Assembly (NCBI GenBank): GCA_027946365.1
Contig: JAPEUQ010000015.1
Location: forward strand, 558,001 to 622,000
Reading direction: 5' to 3'
DNA: 64,000 nucleotides
Source: Kalmusia sp. IMI 367209
Lineage: Eukaryota; Ascomycota; Dothideomycetes; Pleosporales; Didymosphaeriaceae
Under the pieces are notes generated by a model that worked only from the letters and a program-made list of their open reading frames with translations, searched no databases and was not told where the DNA came from. Positions 53,146 through 64,000 of this stretch are shown in pieces (within the stretch, counting starts at the first letter, position 1; each line of letters starts with the position of its first letter). Position numbers and translations under genes: made by a program.

Positions 53146-53739
53146 GCTTCTAGTGTGGGAACATGTACTTTTCGTATAGATATTTAGATGTAAAAGTTTA
53201 GCGCAGGTTAAATACTCCCATGTGTTGCTTTTGACGACTAGCAATCAGTCATGCAACTTGAGGACGAGCAACGTGTATCGGTGTCCAATCGGAGCTTAAA
53301 AGCTTGGAGATTGCTTGAGAAGCTTGGTCAGTGACGCAGGTGGACGCTAGCATTCCACGCGCATCAACCCGCTGCTATATCTGCGACCTGCGTAGATCGA
53401 TCCTGCGAAACTGACCCACAACATCCGCTTCCAACATTTGCTCCCCTACCTCTCCAGTTCTCGTTGAATTCCTTTGATAAACCACACTTCCTTAAGACAC
53501 TTCGTATTTCACCTACAGCCTTAGCTTCCCTTTGTCCTTCTAGCGCCGTTACTCAGCACCTCACATGCGCTTGTCACCAAGATCCTCGCCTGCGATTCTC
53601 TCGTTCTGTACCCAACCGCAATATTCCTGTTGCATCTCATCTTGCTAGCCATCCACTGTGTTACCAAGGAGGCTTTCTTAGCCACCGCCGGAAATCATGG
53701 CTTATGTTCGCCGATAGCGCAAGCGTTCAACCAATCGAT
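53146..53739. other. Intergenic region upstream of TOK1-type channel
   Basis: About 590 bases. An open frame extends the channel's first exon upstream, but only the ATGs at 53704 and 53740 fit. The rest is taken as promoter and 5' UTR. Confidence 0.45.
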
Positions 53740-56397
53740 ATGGCGTCTCCGGTCCTGAATACTACTCAAGTCGACCCAGAAAAGCTGCGGACCTCTGGCA
53801 GCAATAGCACTCGGCGAGATGAAGTGCCTACAGACAGTGTCGAACAGGAGCCGAGTAGTGATCATGCAAGAAAGACAAGCCGATTGAAGTTCTGGAAGCG
53901 TTTCGAAGCAGGCCAGAAGAGGTATGTTTAGTCTAAAAGTCCGAAAATCGTTGTCTGTATCTTTCCGTACTTTTCCTCCACATCTTAGTCGTACTTGTTC
54001 AGGAACCCTTGGCTATGATCGACATCGATTCGATGGGATCAGGGTTCATTCCATTTTGTGCAGTTGTTAATCGTTTAGCATTGCTATGGGCTTTTTTGAG
54101 CCTTGGTTTGAGCTTTGTTTGCTTACAGTGTTGAGTTTCTTCTCTTCTTGCTGGCTGCGCAAAACTTTGTATTGATACTTTTCCAGTGACTGGTGGTTTG
54201 CCTCGACGGGCATACCTTTGCTTGCCGCAACTCTTGGGCCACTAGCCAACATATCATCCATTGTGGCTCTTGTCACATCATGGCGAATGGATATTTACAT
54301 CGACGGTCAGTTTGTAGCGGAAGCTGAGGGCCAACTTTACGCTGACCCAAGATGGTAATTCCAACATAACGTTCTGATAATATAGCTGCTAACATAAATG
54401 CAGGTGCTACTATGTTAATGTAGCCTCCCTTATTTGTGGCTTCCTAGGCAATGTCTTCCTCCTCTTCAACTTCACGCAACGCATCCGATACATCATCGCA
54501 CTGCCTACCACTATCATCTTCTGGTATCTCGCCACCGGATTTCTTATAGCCATCACATCATGCATGGAGATCTACACTCCTCCAAACCGGCCATATCAGG
54601 CCTACACACAAGGCTTCTGGTACGCTATTGCCGCAGCCGCGTTCTATCTCCTCTGCTCGATGCTCCTTATGGTCAATATGCTAGGCTATTTCTTAGGCCA
54701 TTACCCCGATAATTTCGCCCTTTCCGAGTCTCAACGTACACTTATCCTACAAACAATGGTCTTCTTCATATGGCTAGGGGGAGGTGCTGCTGTATTCCAG
54801 AGAATCGAGACTGACGCCGGCCAGGGGTGGTCCTTCGCTGATTCGATTTATTTTTGCGACGTGACTATCCTCACGGTTGGCTTTGGGGACTTCTATCCTA
54901 CCACCGATCTCGGTCGAGGCATCGTGTTCCCCTTTTCTGTTGGCGGCATCATCACATTAGCTTTGATTGTGAGCTCGATATACAAGTTTATGCGCGAGCT
55001 AGGCGAGGAGAACATAGTCATGAAACATACCGACCGTATGCGCCAGAGGACAGCCGACCGTACAGTTACGAATTCGTTTGACCTTCGACAACGTGAGCAC
55101 GCTGAACACCATCTTATTCGTAGACGATCTTTTGCGGAGCGACAAAGACCGACAATAAGTGCCCCTTCACAACCGAGAGCAATGCGTACTGCGATGGGGA
55201 ATACTGTGCGAAGAGCTACTACGTTTGCGCCCCTTCCAAATGCACTCAAGAGAAACAAGAAGCCAAGCCTTCTTCTCTTGAAAGAGGAAAAGGATCGCTT
55301 CAATGCTATGCGGGTCATACAGCACAATTCTCGAAAGTATAGACAGTGGCTAGCTTTAGTATTTTCTTTGATTGCGTTTGGAATCCTCTGGTGTATAGGA
55401 GCGGTGGTCTTCTGGCAGGTAGGTTCCATGCTCAAAATTGGCTAAGACATACTAATTCGCTTTTCACGGGCAGGCTGAAAAGAACACACAAGAGATGACA
55501 TACTTCAAGGCACTCTACTTCTGTTACATCAGCCTACTGACTATCGGCTACGGTGACCTTGCACCCAAGTCAAGTGCTGGGCGCTGCTTCTTTGTTATAT
55601 GGAGTCTAGTCGCTGTTCCTACGATGACCATTCTGGTCAGCGACTTGGGCGACACCGTCGTTGACAAATTCAGAAGACTGAGCGATCACCTCGCCGACTT
55701 CACCGTCTTGCCCAAATATGGCATTTGGAAGAGTTTCTTGGACAAACATCCTTGGCTCCTACGCTGGCTGCAGGAGCGTACGGAGAAACGCGCAGCGAAG
55801 AAGAGATTGAAGCGCGGCTTCGACCTCGACGACCCAGATGCCCCCACAGAAGAAGTTGACTGGGACTCCCAAATCAGAGATATACGCGCAGCTGAAGAGC
55901 AACCCGATAATCAAGCCGCAGCTGCATCGACCCTCCCTGCCCTCGCCCTAGAAGCTGAACAAGATGCTCTCGGTGAACGTCCTTCTCATAAGGATATCGC
56001 CCATCATCTTGCCCTTTCCATCAAGCGCGTCGCGGCCGACGTGCACCTACCCAGGCCTAAGCGCTACGAATTCGAAGAATGGGTCGAGTTCGTGCGGTTG
56101 ATCCGGTTGACTGGGAACAGGACGGGGTCCAGGGGAGACTCTGACGAGGAGGATGAGGAGGGTTTGGTGGAGTGGGATTGGATAGGGACGGACAGTCCGC
56201 TTATGTCGGGTTTGGATGAGAGTGAATGGCTGTTGCAGCGGCTTTGTGAGAGTTTAGTTAGGCTAGCGAAGAAGGGGAAGGAGGGTGGTGTAGTAAATAA
56301 AGTCATTGATGAAGCAGGTGGGGAAGAAGGAAGCAAGCAGGATGCGGGGCCAGTCGTGGCAAGTGGTGCTAATGGGGGTGGCGAGGGACAGACGTAG
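53740..56397 (+). CDS. TOK1-type outward-rectifying potassium channel
   Basis: Plasma-membrane K+ channel of the fungal two-pore TOK family, normally with eight transmembrane segments and two pore loops. Four exons (53740-53921, 54187-54354, 54404-55418, 55474-56397) give 762 aa. The two selectivity filters are TVGFGDFYP and TIGYGDLAP. A long basic cytosolic loop separates the pores (KFMRELGEENI... to RKYRQW). The C-terminal tail is long, with a basic patch (RTEKRAAKKRLKRGF) and an acidic, Gly-rich end. An in-frame ATG at 53704 would add 12 residues. Intron 1 (265 bp) is long for this genome and could contain a small missed exon; its acceptor TTCCAG gives SDWWFASTGIPLL, the expected first TM. 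Confidence 0.93.
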
Positions 56398-58145
56398 ATG
56401 CAAACAACATGGTTGATATTTTTCACCACTGACCCTTTCGCGAAAGAAGCGACAGCTCGTCTAAGTCACTATGCTCTCTTCATCCTCTTGATCCATGTAT
56501 ATGCCATCTCTATCACTCTTGATTCGTTTCCACCGTAACTTCAAACGCCAACATTAACGTATCAACTTTTTCAAGTTTTTCCTTATTCTACACCTCCTCC
56601 TTCGTGTCTCAGACCCAACACTCCTCCCTAAGTCGCCTCACGCCTATATCCCGCCACTTCTCTTCGCTCTTCCTCGCGCACCTCGCACACATAGGCGGAC
56701 ATATCTTCTTCTCCCACAGCCGGGGACATGTCCGTAAATAGGGGTTGTTACTGAGGAGGATATGCAGGCGGTAGTGGCGCGTGGGAAAGAGGTGGCACGG
56801 GCGAAAGAGAGTTTCGGCATGTGTTGGGGCGCAGGTGTAGGCGTATTGGAGGAAGAGACACATTGCTCACTATTTAGGTGGAGATCTGGGTGATGGCGGG
56901 CGCGGTGCGTTGTATAGACGTGGAATTCTCGCAAAGGTATGTAGTATTGAATGAAGCAAAAAGCGTTGGTTTTGTCTGAATCGTTGAATAAGTATCTAAT
57001 AGAAGTATAAAACACGGTGGGAGAAGACTAGATGTGCACCCAGAACAATTCGAATGAGAACCGGTTAGATGTGCGTTTGGCTCAGATAAGATCGGTAGAA
57101 TGAGATGGTGGGAATTAGCAGAATCTAAGCGGATCCTGTGAATATACTCTTTCCATACATATAGAGTAGGGCTGCTATGCTTCGCATAAGCAAAGCACTC
57201 AGGGCCGCCTATCTCGCTCCCTCTTCGTATATCCATCACGAGCCCCGCATACTATACCTAGGACAAGGCTTGAGCCTCGCTGTCATAAGTATACACCCGT
57301 CCGCCATCTCGTCTTGCACCGATCAATAACCCCCCAAGCCTATACCTACAATACGCGAGGTACTTATCAGCCAGTGCTGTACCTCAGGTGCATGCTTTCC
57401 ATTCCTACGGTTGCATGCCAGCCCGCAGACGCAGCAATCGATACTTGCCTCCCGTTCTCCTGACCTTTTCCCCCAAGCAAGCTCCCACATTCCTGGGTGT
57501 GAACAGACGGATGTACTGGGCCGACGTTTGGGCATCTGGACCGCCACATGATTTTCCTGAGCCACGGATTGGTGATTGGACGCTGGGGAGGGTCTCGGCG
57601 TGGGCGGCAGGCACAACGTTGTACGCGGGTTTGACAGGTTGGAAGCACAAACGGGAGCTGGGTAGGGCCGTGGTGTGCGACAGCAGGAGAGAGGGTGATT
57701 GGGAACGGGAAAATTGTCCGGGTGTGGGAGCAAACTTCGGGCTAGACGGTTTGGATTTCGGGGGGAACTTGGGCATGAGAACCCGAGACGGAAAGGGCGT
57801 CGAAGGTTAGGTTGAGGCGATAGGTAGTGAGTTGTTGGGGAAGATTTGACCTGCTAGGAAGGTGCTAAAGTCCTTTGTAGTAGACAGGCGTGAAGTGCCT
57901 GGAGGCTTGTGTGAAGGGGGCAGAGCTGCTGAGAAGTTTGACGAAGCCCGGCAAGAGAACACATCTACGATCATGATTTACGGGGCAAGGGACTTGGCTC
58001 TGGCTTCCTAAATTTCATCTCGGTACCGAAAGCTTCTGCTTAAAACTATAAAAGCGCGTCATCAGTAGGGACAGATCATCTATCTACAGAACAAGAGCGA
58101 ATAGTCAAATGATGATGGCTGAGCGTCGCCTCCTCGTTACGAGTA
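56398..58145. other. 1.7-kb convergent stretch without a supported gene
   Basis: Opposite-strand frames overlap at 57388-57810, and neither shows a domain or splice signal. No transposon or RNA gene was recognised. Confidence 0.45.
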
Positions 58146-58916
58146 TCAATAACGTCCTCGGTGGTAACCATATCCTCCACGACGACCATATCCATATGCA
58201 TCCGAATTATATCCATAGTCATCAAATTCGTCCTCGTCATCTTCATCCATTTCGTCGTACACATCTTCATCCCACATATCGTCTTCCTCATCTTCCCAGT
58301 CTGTGTAACTTCTACGCCTTCTGTATTGTGAGGGGTAGTATGAATCTTCTATGTCGCTTTCATCGTAGTCATCCTCAGACAAATAGTCTTCATCTTCATA
58401 ATATGAATGTCGTCCGTATGGTCTTTGCTGGTAAGAGAAGGGCACGTAGCCTCGAGGAGTGGAAGGATATTGGGACGTATATCCCCCGTACCCTCGGCCG
58501 TAGTCGAATGCCGTCCGCGAAGAATATCGCAGATAGGGGTTGCGGTAGCGATTTTGCATGGCGTATCGAGGTAGCGAAGAGGATAGACGTGGGCCGTAGC
58601 TACCGTAGTAGCCACTCCCGTAGGCTGAGCGCCCAGGACGGGGTACACATAAGCCGCCAAAGCCTCTGGCGCTGGACATGCGCGAATAAGGAGTACCATA
58701 CATTCCCAACCCTCCCAACCCTCCCACCCCTCCTATACCCATGTTTGCATAATATCTTTGATTGTTGCGAGTTGCATTGAAACCACCGGCATAGCCGTTT
58801 CCCCATGGGTTCGAACGTAGAGCTAGAGCCATTTGGTGCGGATTCGGCGAGGACGAGGAACCGAAGCGCACGAGGGCGTTCTTAGGACGTTTCTTCTTTC
58901 TAAAAGGGAGATGCAT
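58146..58916 (-). CDS. Disordered Gly/Tyr/Arg-rich protein with acidic Tyr-rich tail
   Basis: Single exon, 256 aa, function unknown. The start at 58916 (MHLPFRKKKRPKN) was chosen because it begins the biased composition; the frame is open further upstream but differs in composition there. Residues about 30-140 are rich in Gly, Tyr, Arg, Ser and Asn (for example GIGGVGGLGGLGMYG and FDYGRGYGGYTSQYP). Residues about 150-235 are a dense Asp/Glu/Tyr region (YYEDEDYLSEDDYDESD, then DEMDEDDEDEFDDYGY). The end reverts to GYGRRGGYGYHRGRY. The alternation of GY/R-rich and acidic blocks suggests self-association or condensate formation, which is inference. No folded domain is present. Confidence 0.6.
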   Translation of the reverse strand: MHLPFRKKKRPKNALVRFGSSSSPNPHQMALALRSNPWGNGYAGGFNATRNNQRYYANMGIGGVGGLGGLGMYGTPYSRMSSARGFGGLCVPRPGRSAYGSGYYGSYGPRLSSSLPRYAMQNRYRNPYLRYSSRTAFDYGRGYGGYTSQYPSTPRGYVPFSYQQRPYGRHSYYEDEDYLSEDDYDESDIEDSYYPSQYRRRRSYTDWEDEEDDMWDEDVYDEMDEDDEDEFDDYGYNSDAYGYGRRGGYGYHRGRY

Positions 58917-60287
58917 GAGTTTTTGAACAGCGAACCCCAGAACTCGATTTTCTTTCTCGCAAGACCTGTCTACGACATGGAAACCCTGGTCGTGGTGCAG
59001 TCGTGGGGTATTGCGAAACGGGAAGAAAGAACGAGAAAGTAGGATGCTCAGAAAGGAGATAGATGCGAGCAAAGTCAAATGACAGGAACGATCGGGAACA
59101 AGTGGAACATAGAGCCGATCGGTGAGTAGCAAACCGTGCAGGCTGAGCGAAAACCGAATCCTTTGGCTATTAGTTGACACTTCGTTGACCGCACTGTAGA
59201 ACATTATTCAACGCGGGACGTCGACATGCTTTAGCCCTTCCGATTAGTTGTCGTCCAAGCTCATTGGTTACTGCATGGCTGAGTTAGTTGCGTGGAAGAC
59301 ATCTTGTTAGCTAGCGGGACTGTGACGGCTATTGCAGAGCGTCGTGAGAGATTCTTTGCTGTGGCAAACAGCGGTGCCAACAAGTCTGTAAACGTGGTTG
59401 TGAGGACAATTGGATACATCATTCCGCCGATATGGGTCGGGGAAGTAGAAGCAAACATTTACATCCACAGGCAGTCAGCAAAGAAATGATACAAACGCCA
59501 CGGGCAACATGGGAGCGGACGATGCTCGCTCAAGAAGGGGGCTCGTGAAGTTGGGTGCTGTGCCAAATGGTGGTGCCTGAGCGGGAGTGGTACAGGAACG
59601 CAGACGATACGAAGACGTGTTGACATGTTGATGACACGCTCATGACAGTTGAGAGTGATGTTGTACGGTACGAGTCGCTGGACAGTGCTATGTAGTACCA
59701 AGTCGAAAAGGAGTCAGCGATTCACGTCCCGTGGAAAGACAGTGGAGCGTTGAGCACGACGCGCCACCACGGAAACTAAGGGGATACAGGGGCGGCGCTG
59801 GCTCTGGCGGGCAGGTGTGTCCCGTGTCAGGCGTTGCACAGTGAGAAAACATACAGCTGCAACAAGAAAGTGTGTCCGAGGAATGCAACGCGCACAAAAC
59901 ACTCTGCTGCGAGCACGTAGAGGTCAGAGGTCGCCGGCTAGTGCGGTCGCGTGCGGCGCGCGTTGCGTTATGGCGACGGGGTTGGCTGGCGAAAATTAAG
60001 CCATTCACGTGACCTCGGTTGTGGAGACTTCAATGTTCTTTTGGGGCGACGGTACAGAGCTTCTTCTTCTTGTGGCCTTCTCGACACAGCTGCTCCCATT
60101 CCACTGTACCACAACGCACGTGAACCGTAATCCCGCCTTCTCCCATCCGCGCCCAGCTGCTAGCCTTCTCTACAAATCCGCCCTGGTCGCACCCATCCTC
60201 ACGCTCGCCGCGCCCGCCTACTACACTTCGTTTCTCTACCTTCTTGACTGCGCGCTGCACCATCGTCACTTCTCTACACCTTTTGCC
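58917..60287. other. Divergent intergenic region before the GYF gene
   Basis: About 1.4 kb between the disordered protein (-) and the GYF-domain gene (+). No gene is supported; short frames on both strands are not convincing. Confidence 0.45.
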
Positions 60288-63200
60288 ATGGCACCTGCAT
60301 CCTTCGCGTCTGCTGCGGCAGGAAGCAACCCAAGCTCATCGCGGGCAGATTCGGGCGGGGACTGGTAAGTGCACTTCAGTAGCTCTCGCCTTGTACCTCA
60401 TATGCATACGCTGGAATAGCTCCCCAACACTTGCTTTCCCACGCCATACACAATATTGCTAATTAGCATCGCCACCACTCTCTCGCTACCGGCATGTCAC
60501 CATACTTCTCCCGCGCTCGTTCTAACCATGACAGGCCTCGCCGCACGAATGGTGCTACGCAAACATTTCGCCGCCCCTCACATGCAACCAACCTCTCCGG
60601 CTCCACAGCGCAGACGTCCTCCCGCGATGCCACCGGCGCTCAGTACACATTGACCTCGACACCTGGCGTCTACGTGCCGCCGCACGCCCAGACCGGCCGC
60701 GGCGGCGGCTCTGGCGAAGGTCGGTACGCTCGAGACCAGATGCTGCACCTTTTTCGGTATTATCGGGAGTCAGTCGAGTCCAGAGACAGCCTATCAGATC
60801 TCTACGTGGGCAACTGGGAACCTCATATTTCGAATGGCACCTCAGGCTCCAATTGGGGTCGCAAGGACGACCATGGCAGGGAGGGCCAAGGTGGGGTCGA
60901 CCTGTGTTGGGACAGAGAGGGGAGCATCCAGCCCCTAGGATTGTCAAATCTGACCGACGACGAGAAGGAGGTATGTCCACGTCGCGTGCGCCGCTTGTCT
61001 TGTTCATTGTCTAACATTTATTTTCTCGCTTAGCTTTTCAACTCATCAGTCAATTCGCCTCTGAAACCGCCCGCTCAGAATACGAACAAGGACGGGACGC
61101 CAAAAAGAGGGGTTGTCGCTTCGCAAAACCTCCATCTCGGCAAGCGGACCATATGGGCTGTCGTCACCTACAAGTGCTCGGCCGGGTACACGCCGCCGTG
61201 ACACGGGCGAGGCCTATCCATTCCCTTCAAGTGGGCTAGCGTCGCCTTCAACATCTAGGTTCGCGCGGGAAGAGTCGAGCGCAGTGACACCACCGCCAGC
61301 TTTGGTGCGACGGCGCACTGATTTCAAGGACCCAGCTCCAAGTGGATCTATTGAGGAGCGAGACAAGGACAAGGGCGCAGCTGAGAATGCTGGCCCACTT
61401 GGCACCCTGAAGCGGACTTCGACTGCAACCTTTGGCTCGAGTAGTGCTGCATCTCCGTGGGTTGCTGCGCAGAGCGGCGGTTTCTCTCCAATGGGTGCCT
61501 TTGGAAGCTTCGTAGCCCCGCCATCTGAAAAGAAGGCAGGATTTGGCAGCGTGCGCGGCGAGAGTAGATTCAAGGGCCTCATGAACAAGAGCAGTTTGGA
61601 GGATGTTGGCAAAGGCCCGGCAGAGAAACCATCTTTGTCAAATCTTGGGGCCGTCAATGAGGCGAATCCGTCCTCGCAGGCATCTTCTTGGGCAGATAAT
61701 CGTTCGTATCGGCCGACAAGCAACGATACGGACCCCTATGCAGATGATGACCTCCGCACTGGCAGTGCGGCTTTGGGGGGCGGACAGGACGTGAGTCCAC
61801 CCCGCCAACATGGCCTGGGCAATTTTGGAACGCCGCTTCGTCCAGATCCTCGTGATGATTCTGGATTTTCCCATTTTGGCATGACGGCGGACAACACTGG
61901 ACTACGCGACATTTTCCACGGCAGGGATAATTTCACTCACCAAACGCCGCAACACCGTAGTGGGGGCCACGAGCCGATGAGCCCGACGGATACGAACCCT
62001 TTCCAAAGCCCTGATCACGCTAGGGCGGACCATGACGATGATGCAGATACAGATGGATCTGATCACCAAAATACTCATTATCCCGGCATGGGTAGCTTTC
62101 AGGTGGATCCGCAAGCTGGTTCTGGCCTTCACCAGCACCCATTTGGCGGCCTTGGAGGACTTGGAAGAGTTACTGCACCATTTGAGCATGCCGCCAGCGA
62201 CCGCAGCCAAACCTCAAGCGTAGGGCCTTCGCGTGGGTTCCCTACTCTTCCAGGTTTGGGCGGCCTGCCTGGTCTGGGGGGCAGCGCTGCATGGTCCACT
62301 GGCCAGCAAACCATTGGCACACCTGTTCAAGAACGTGGTTTAAGAGGTGGCCTGGAAGGTATGTTTGGAACTGTAGGCGAAGCACAATCTCCGAGCTTAG
62401 CAGGCCTCGGAAGCGGTTCGCTTTTCGGTTCGGGACATGGTGGAACTATAGGCCGCTCGAGTAGGTTGGGATCCTTATTTCCTACTGCTATGCAAGATCA
62501 GATGCGAGCGGGAGACCAGACCCGGCCAGCAATCGACGATGCATCCAGTCAGGGTGACCGTCAACAGAGCATGACTGGAACGTTTGGACGCGGTGCATTT
62601 GGTGGACAAGCTCCTGGCAGCGCTTTACCTGCTCGTGACACTGACAGCCCGTTTCGGACCGGTCGTAATCCATTTGAAGACTTCTCTGGGGGTCACACCG
62701 ACGAAGCTATTGGGTCTGGTTTTGGGCAATCATCAGCAGCTGGTCAGGCCTCAAATCTAGTCACGACTTCTTTATCGATGGCTGCTCTGAACCAGACACG
62801 CACTGCTCAGCCCTCCGCCCAAACTCCTGGTATCAACAGTCCAGCTTCGAATTTACCCCCGCAACCTCAGCAGCGCACCATGGTTATGCCGGATAGAATG
62901 CGGTGGATTTACCGTGATCCTTCGGGTGGTATGCAGGGGCCGTTCTCTGGTTTGGAGATGCACGACTGGTACAAAGCAGGGTACTTTTCGCCTGAACTAT
63001 TGGTGAAGAAACAAGAGGACCCTGATTACGAGCCTCTGCTTCAACTCATTCGCCGTATTGGCAATTCCAGAGAACCTTTCCTAGTGCCACAGATAGGAAT
63101 ACCGCATGGGTCGCCATCTTCTGCAACGTCAGGACCTACCTGGACTGGGAACGCCCCGGCTGGTCCGAACGGAGGCGCGCAGCCACCATTTGCTAACTCT

Positions 63201-64000
63201 TTCCCAAGCTTTGGTACTACGTTGACTGCCGAGCAACAGAATGCTCTCGAGCGTAGGAAACAAGAGGAGCAGTATCTGATGGCCCGCCAGAAGGAACATT
63301 TGGCCCAGCAGCAGGCGCTAGCAAAACAGCAGATGGGCATTGGTTCTCATGGTATTTTACCGCATCAACTCCAACATCATTCGAGCGCCCATAGTCTCCA
63401 GAGCCAACCTAGTTACGGTAGCATCACCTCTCCTGGTGGATACCAACCGTCCCCTAATCAAGCTCCCCTCTCTGGAGGCCCGGCCGTCCCAGGTCTCCTC
63501 GACAACGCCTTCAGACCAACACCTGTTCCTGGCCTAGGACCTATTGGCCCTGGAATCGATACGCTCGGAAACATTAGAGAGGAGGATGTTTCGTCAATGA
63601 TGGATCGACTCAACATCGGCCGCACGACTCAACCATCGTTTGGGGGCGCTCCACCACAGTTCGGACAGCAGCAACCAGACTCCAATGCACATGCCCAACA
63701 GGTTGTCCAAATGCTGAACGATCGTGCTCGCCTTCAGCGGGAACAAGAACAACATGATGCTCTGCAACGAATTGGTCAAAACGATCAGCAGTCTGCTCAA
63801 GCCTCTGCAGATCGATTGCAGCAGTTTCAAGACCTTAGGGTACAGACCGATCTAGGTCAGCACTCTACGGGTGTGCCCCCTTCCGAAGGCATATCTGGAA
63901 AACCCTCCGCTCCTGCTCCCGATCAATCTCATGTGCATCTGGACACCGAACATCCTCAATCGCAAGAAGGAAGGGCTCATGCTGCTCACTTGGAAGAAGC
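60288..64000 (+). CDS. GYF-domain protein (Smy2/Syh1-type), partial at right edge, one frameshift
   Basis: GYF proteins bind proline-rich ligands (PPGΦ) and act in mRNA and secretion pathways in yeast. Exons: 60288-60364, 60535-60970, then 61034 to beyond the window. Exon 1 starts MAPASFASAAAGSNPSSSRA, joined at a Trp to PRRTNGATQTFRRP. Exon 2 ends TDDEKE, and exon 3 starts LFNSSVNSPLKPPAQNTNK. About 25 codons on, the frame must shift by one base at the A5/G4 runs 61102-61112; the new frame continues unbroken for 2.9 kb from TSISASGPYGLSSP. A long Gly/Ser/Pro region leads to the GYF domain at 62895-63060: MRWIYRDPSGGMQGPFSGL with WYKAGYF. A Gln-rich coiled coil (ERRKQEEQYLMARQKEHLAQ) follows. 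The stop lies past the edge. Confidence 0.88.

Noticed and set aside
57388..57810. 140-codon plus-strand frame
   Set aside because: No domain or signal peptide, and the opposite strand is equally open.
1..64000. CRISPR array, insertion sequence or prokaryotic operon
   Set aside because: No direct-repeat array or terminal inverted repeats were seen, and every gene is spliced eukaryotic or fungal in type.

Overview
The window is genomic DNA from a filamentous ascomycete. Genes are split by 47-75 bp GT-AG introns with CTAAC-like branch sites, occur on both strands without operons, and include fungus-specific families: HET, CFEM-PTH11 receptor, UstYa/DUF3328, AA9, TRI12-type MFS and TOK1 channel. 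The mix of secreted plant-wall enzymes (GH115, cutinase, AA9) with a chitin-binding secreted protein points to a plant-associated Dothideomycete, possibly Pleosporales. That placement is inference from gene content; no marker was compared.

Layout. 0-18 kb is accessory in character: GH115 alpha-glucuronidase (two frameshifts), cutinase, HET protein (one frameshift), VOC protein, AA9 LPMO, two divergent paralogues of an unnamed small secreted family, NmrA-like and SDR oxidoreductases, a six-exon UstYa-like protein and a GrpB-GNAT fusion. 19-24 kb holds a GNAT, an LSH/Irc5-type SNF2 ATPase and a triple CBM18 secreted protein. 24-27 kb is gene-poor and contains two decayed copies of an unrecognised gene. 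27-31 kb carries a TRI12-type MFS transporter and a second NmrA-like protein. 32-36 kb is central metabolism: a carnitine acetyltransferase with both a mitochondrial presequence and a C-terminal AKL, followed by mitochondrial malate dehydrogenase. 36-49 kb holds a 2EXR/F-box-like protein, a small basic Cys-Cys protein, a CFEM-GPCR, a P450 and a DUF6601-like membrane protein, separated by two deserts of about 2.4 kb. 49-64 kb is largely housekeeping: Rsc8/Swi3, ETF-alpha, TOK1, a Gly/Tyr/Arg-rich disordered protein, and a long GYF-domain (Smy2-type) gene that leaves the window at the right edge.

How the genes fit together. GH115 removes glucuronic acid from xylan, the AA9 cleaves polysaccharide oxidatively and the cutinase opens cutin, so the left end is a small plant-wall degradation set. 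Carnitine acetyltransferase, malate dehydrogenase and ETF-alpha all serve acetyl-CoA and fatty-acid use, although ETF-alpha lies 16 kb away. No polyketide synthase, NRPS or terpene synthase is present, so the UstYa-like protein, P450 and MFS pump are not in a visible biosynthetic cluster.

Four separate reading-frame breaks (746-748, 1435-1440, 5859-5861, 61102-61112) are all single extra bases in homopolymers, and one lies in a gene that should be conserved. Sequence error is a serious alternative to pseudogenisation. Exon boundaries were worked out by eye from splice consensus, reading frame and family motifs.
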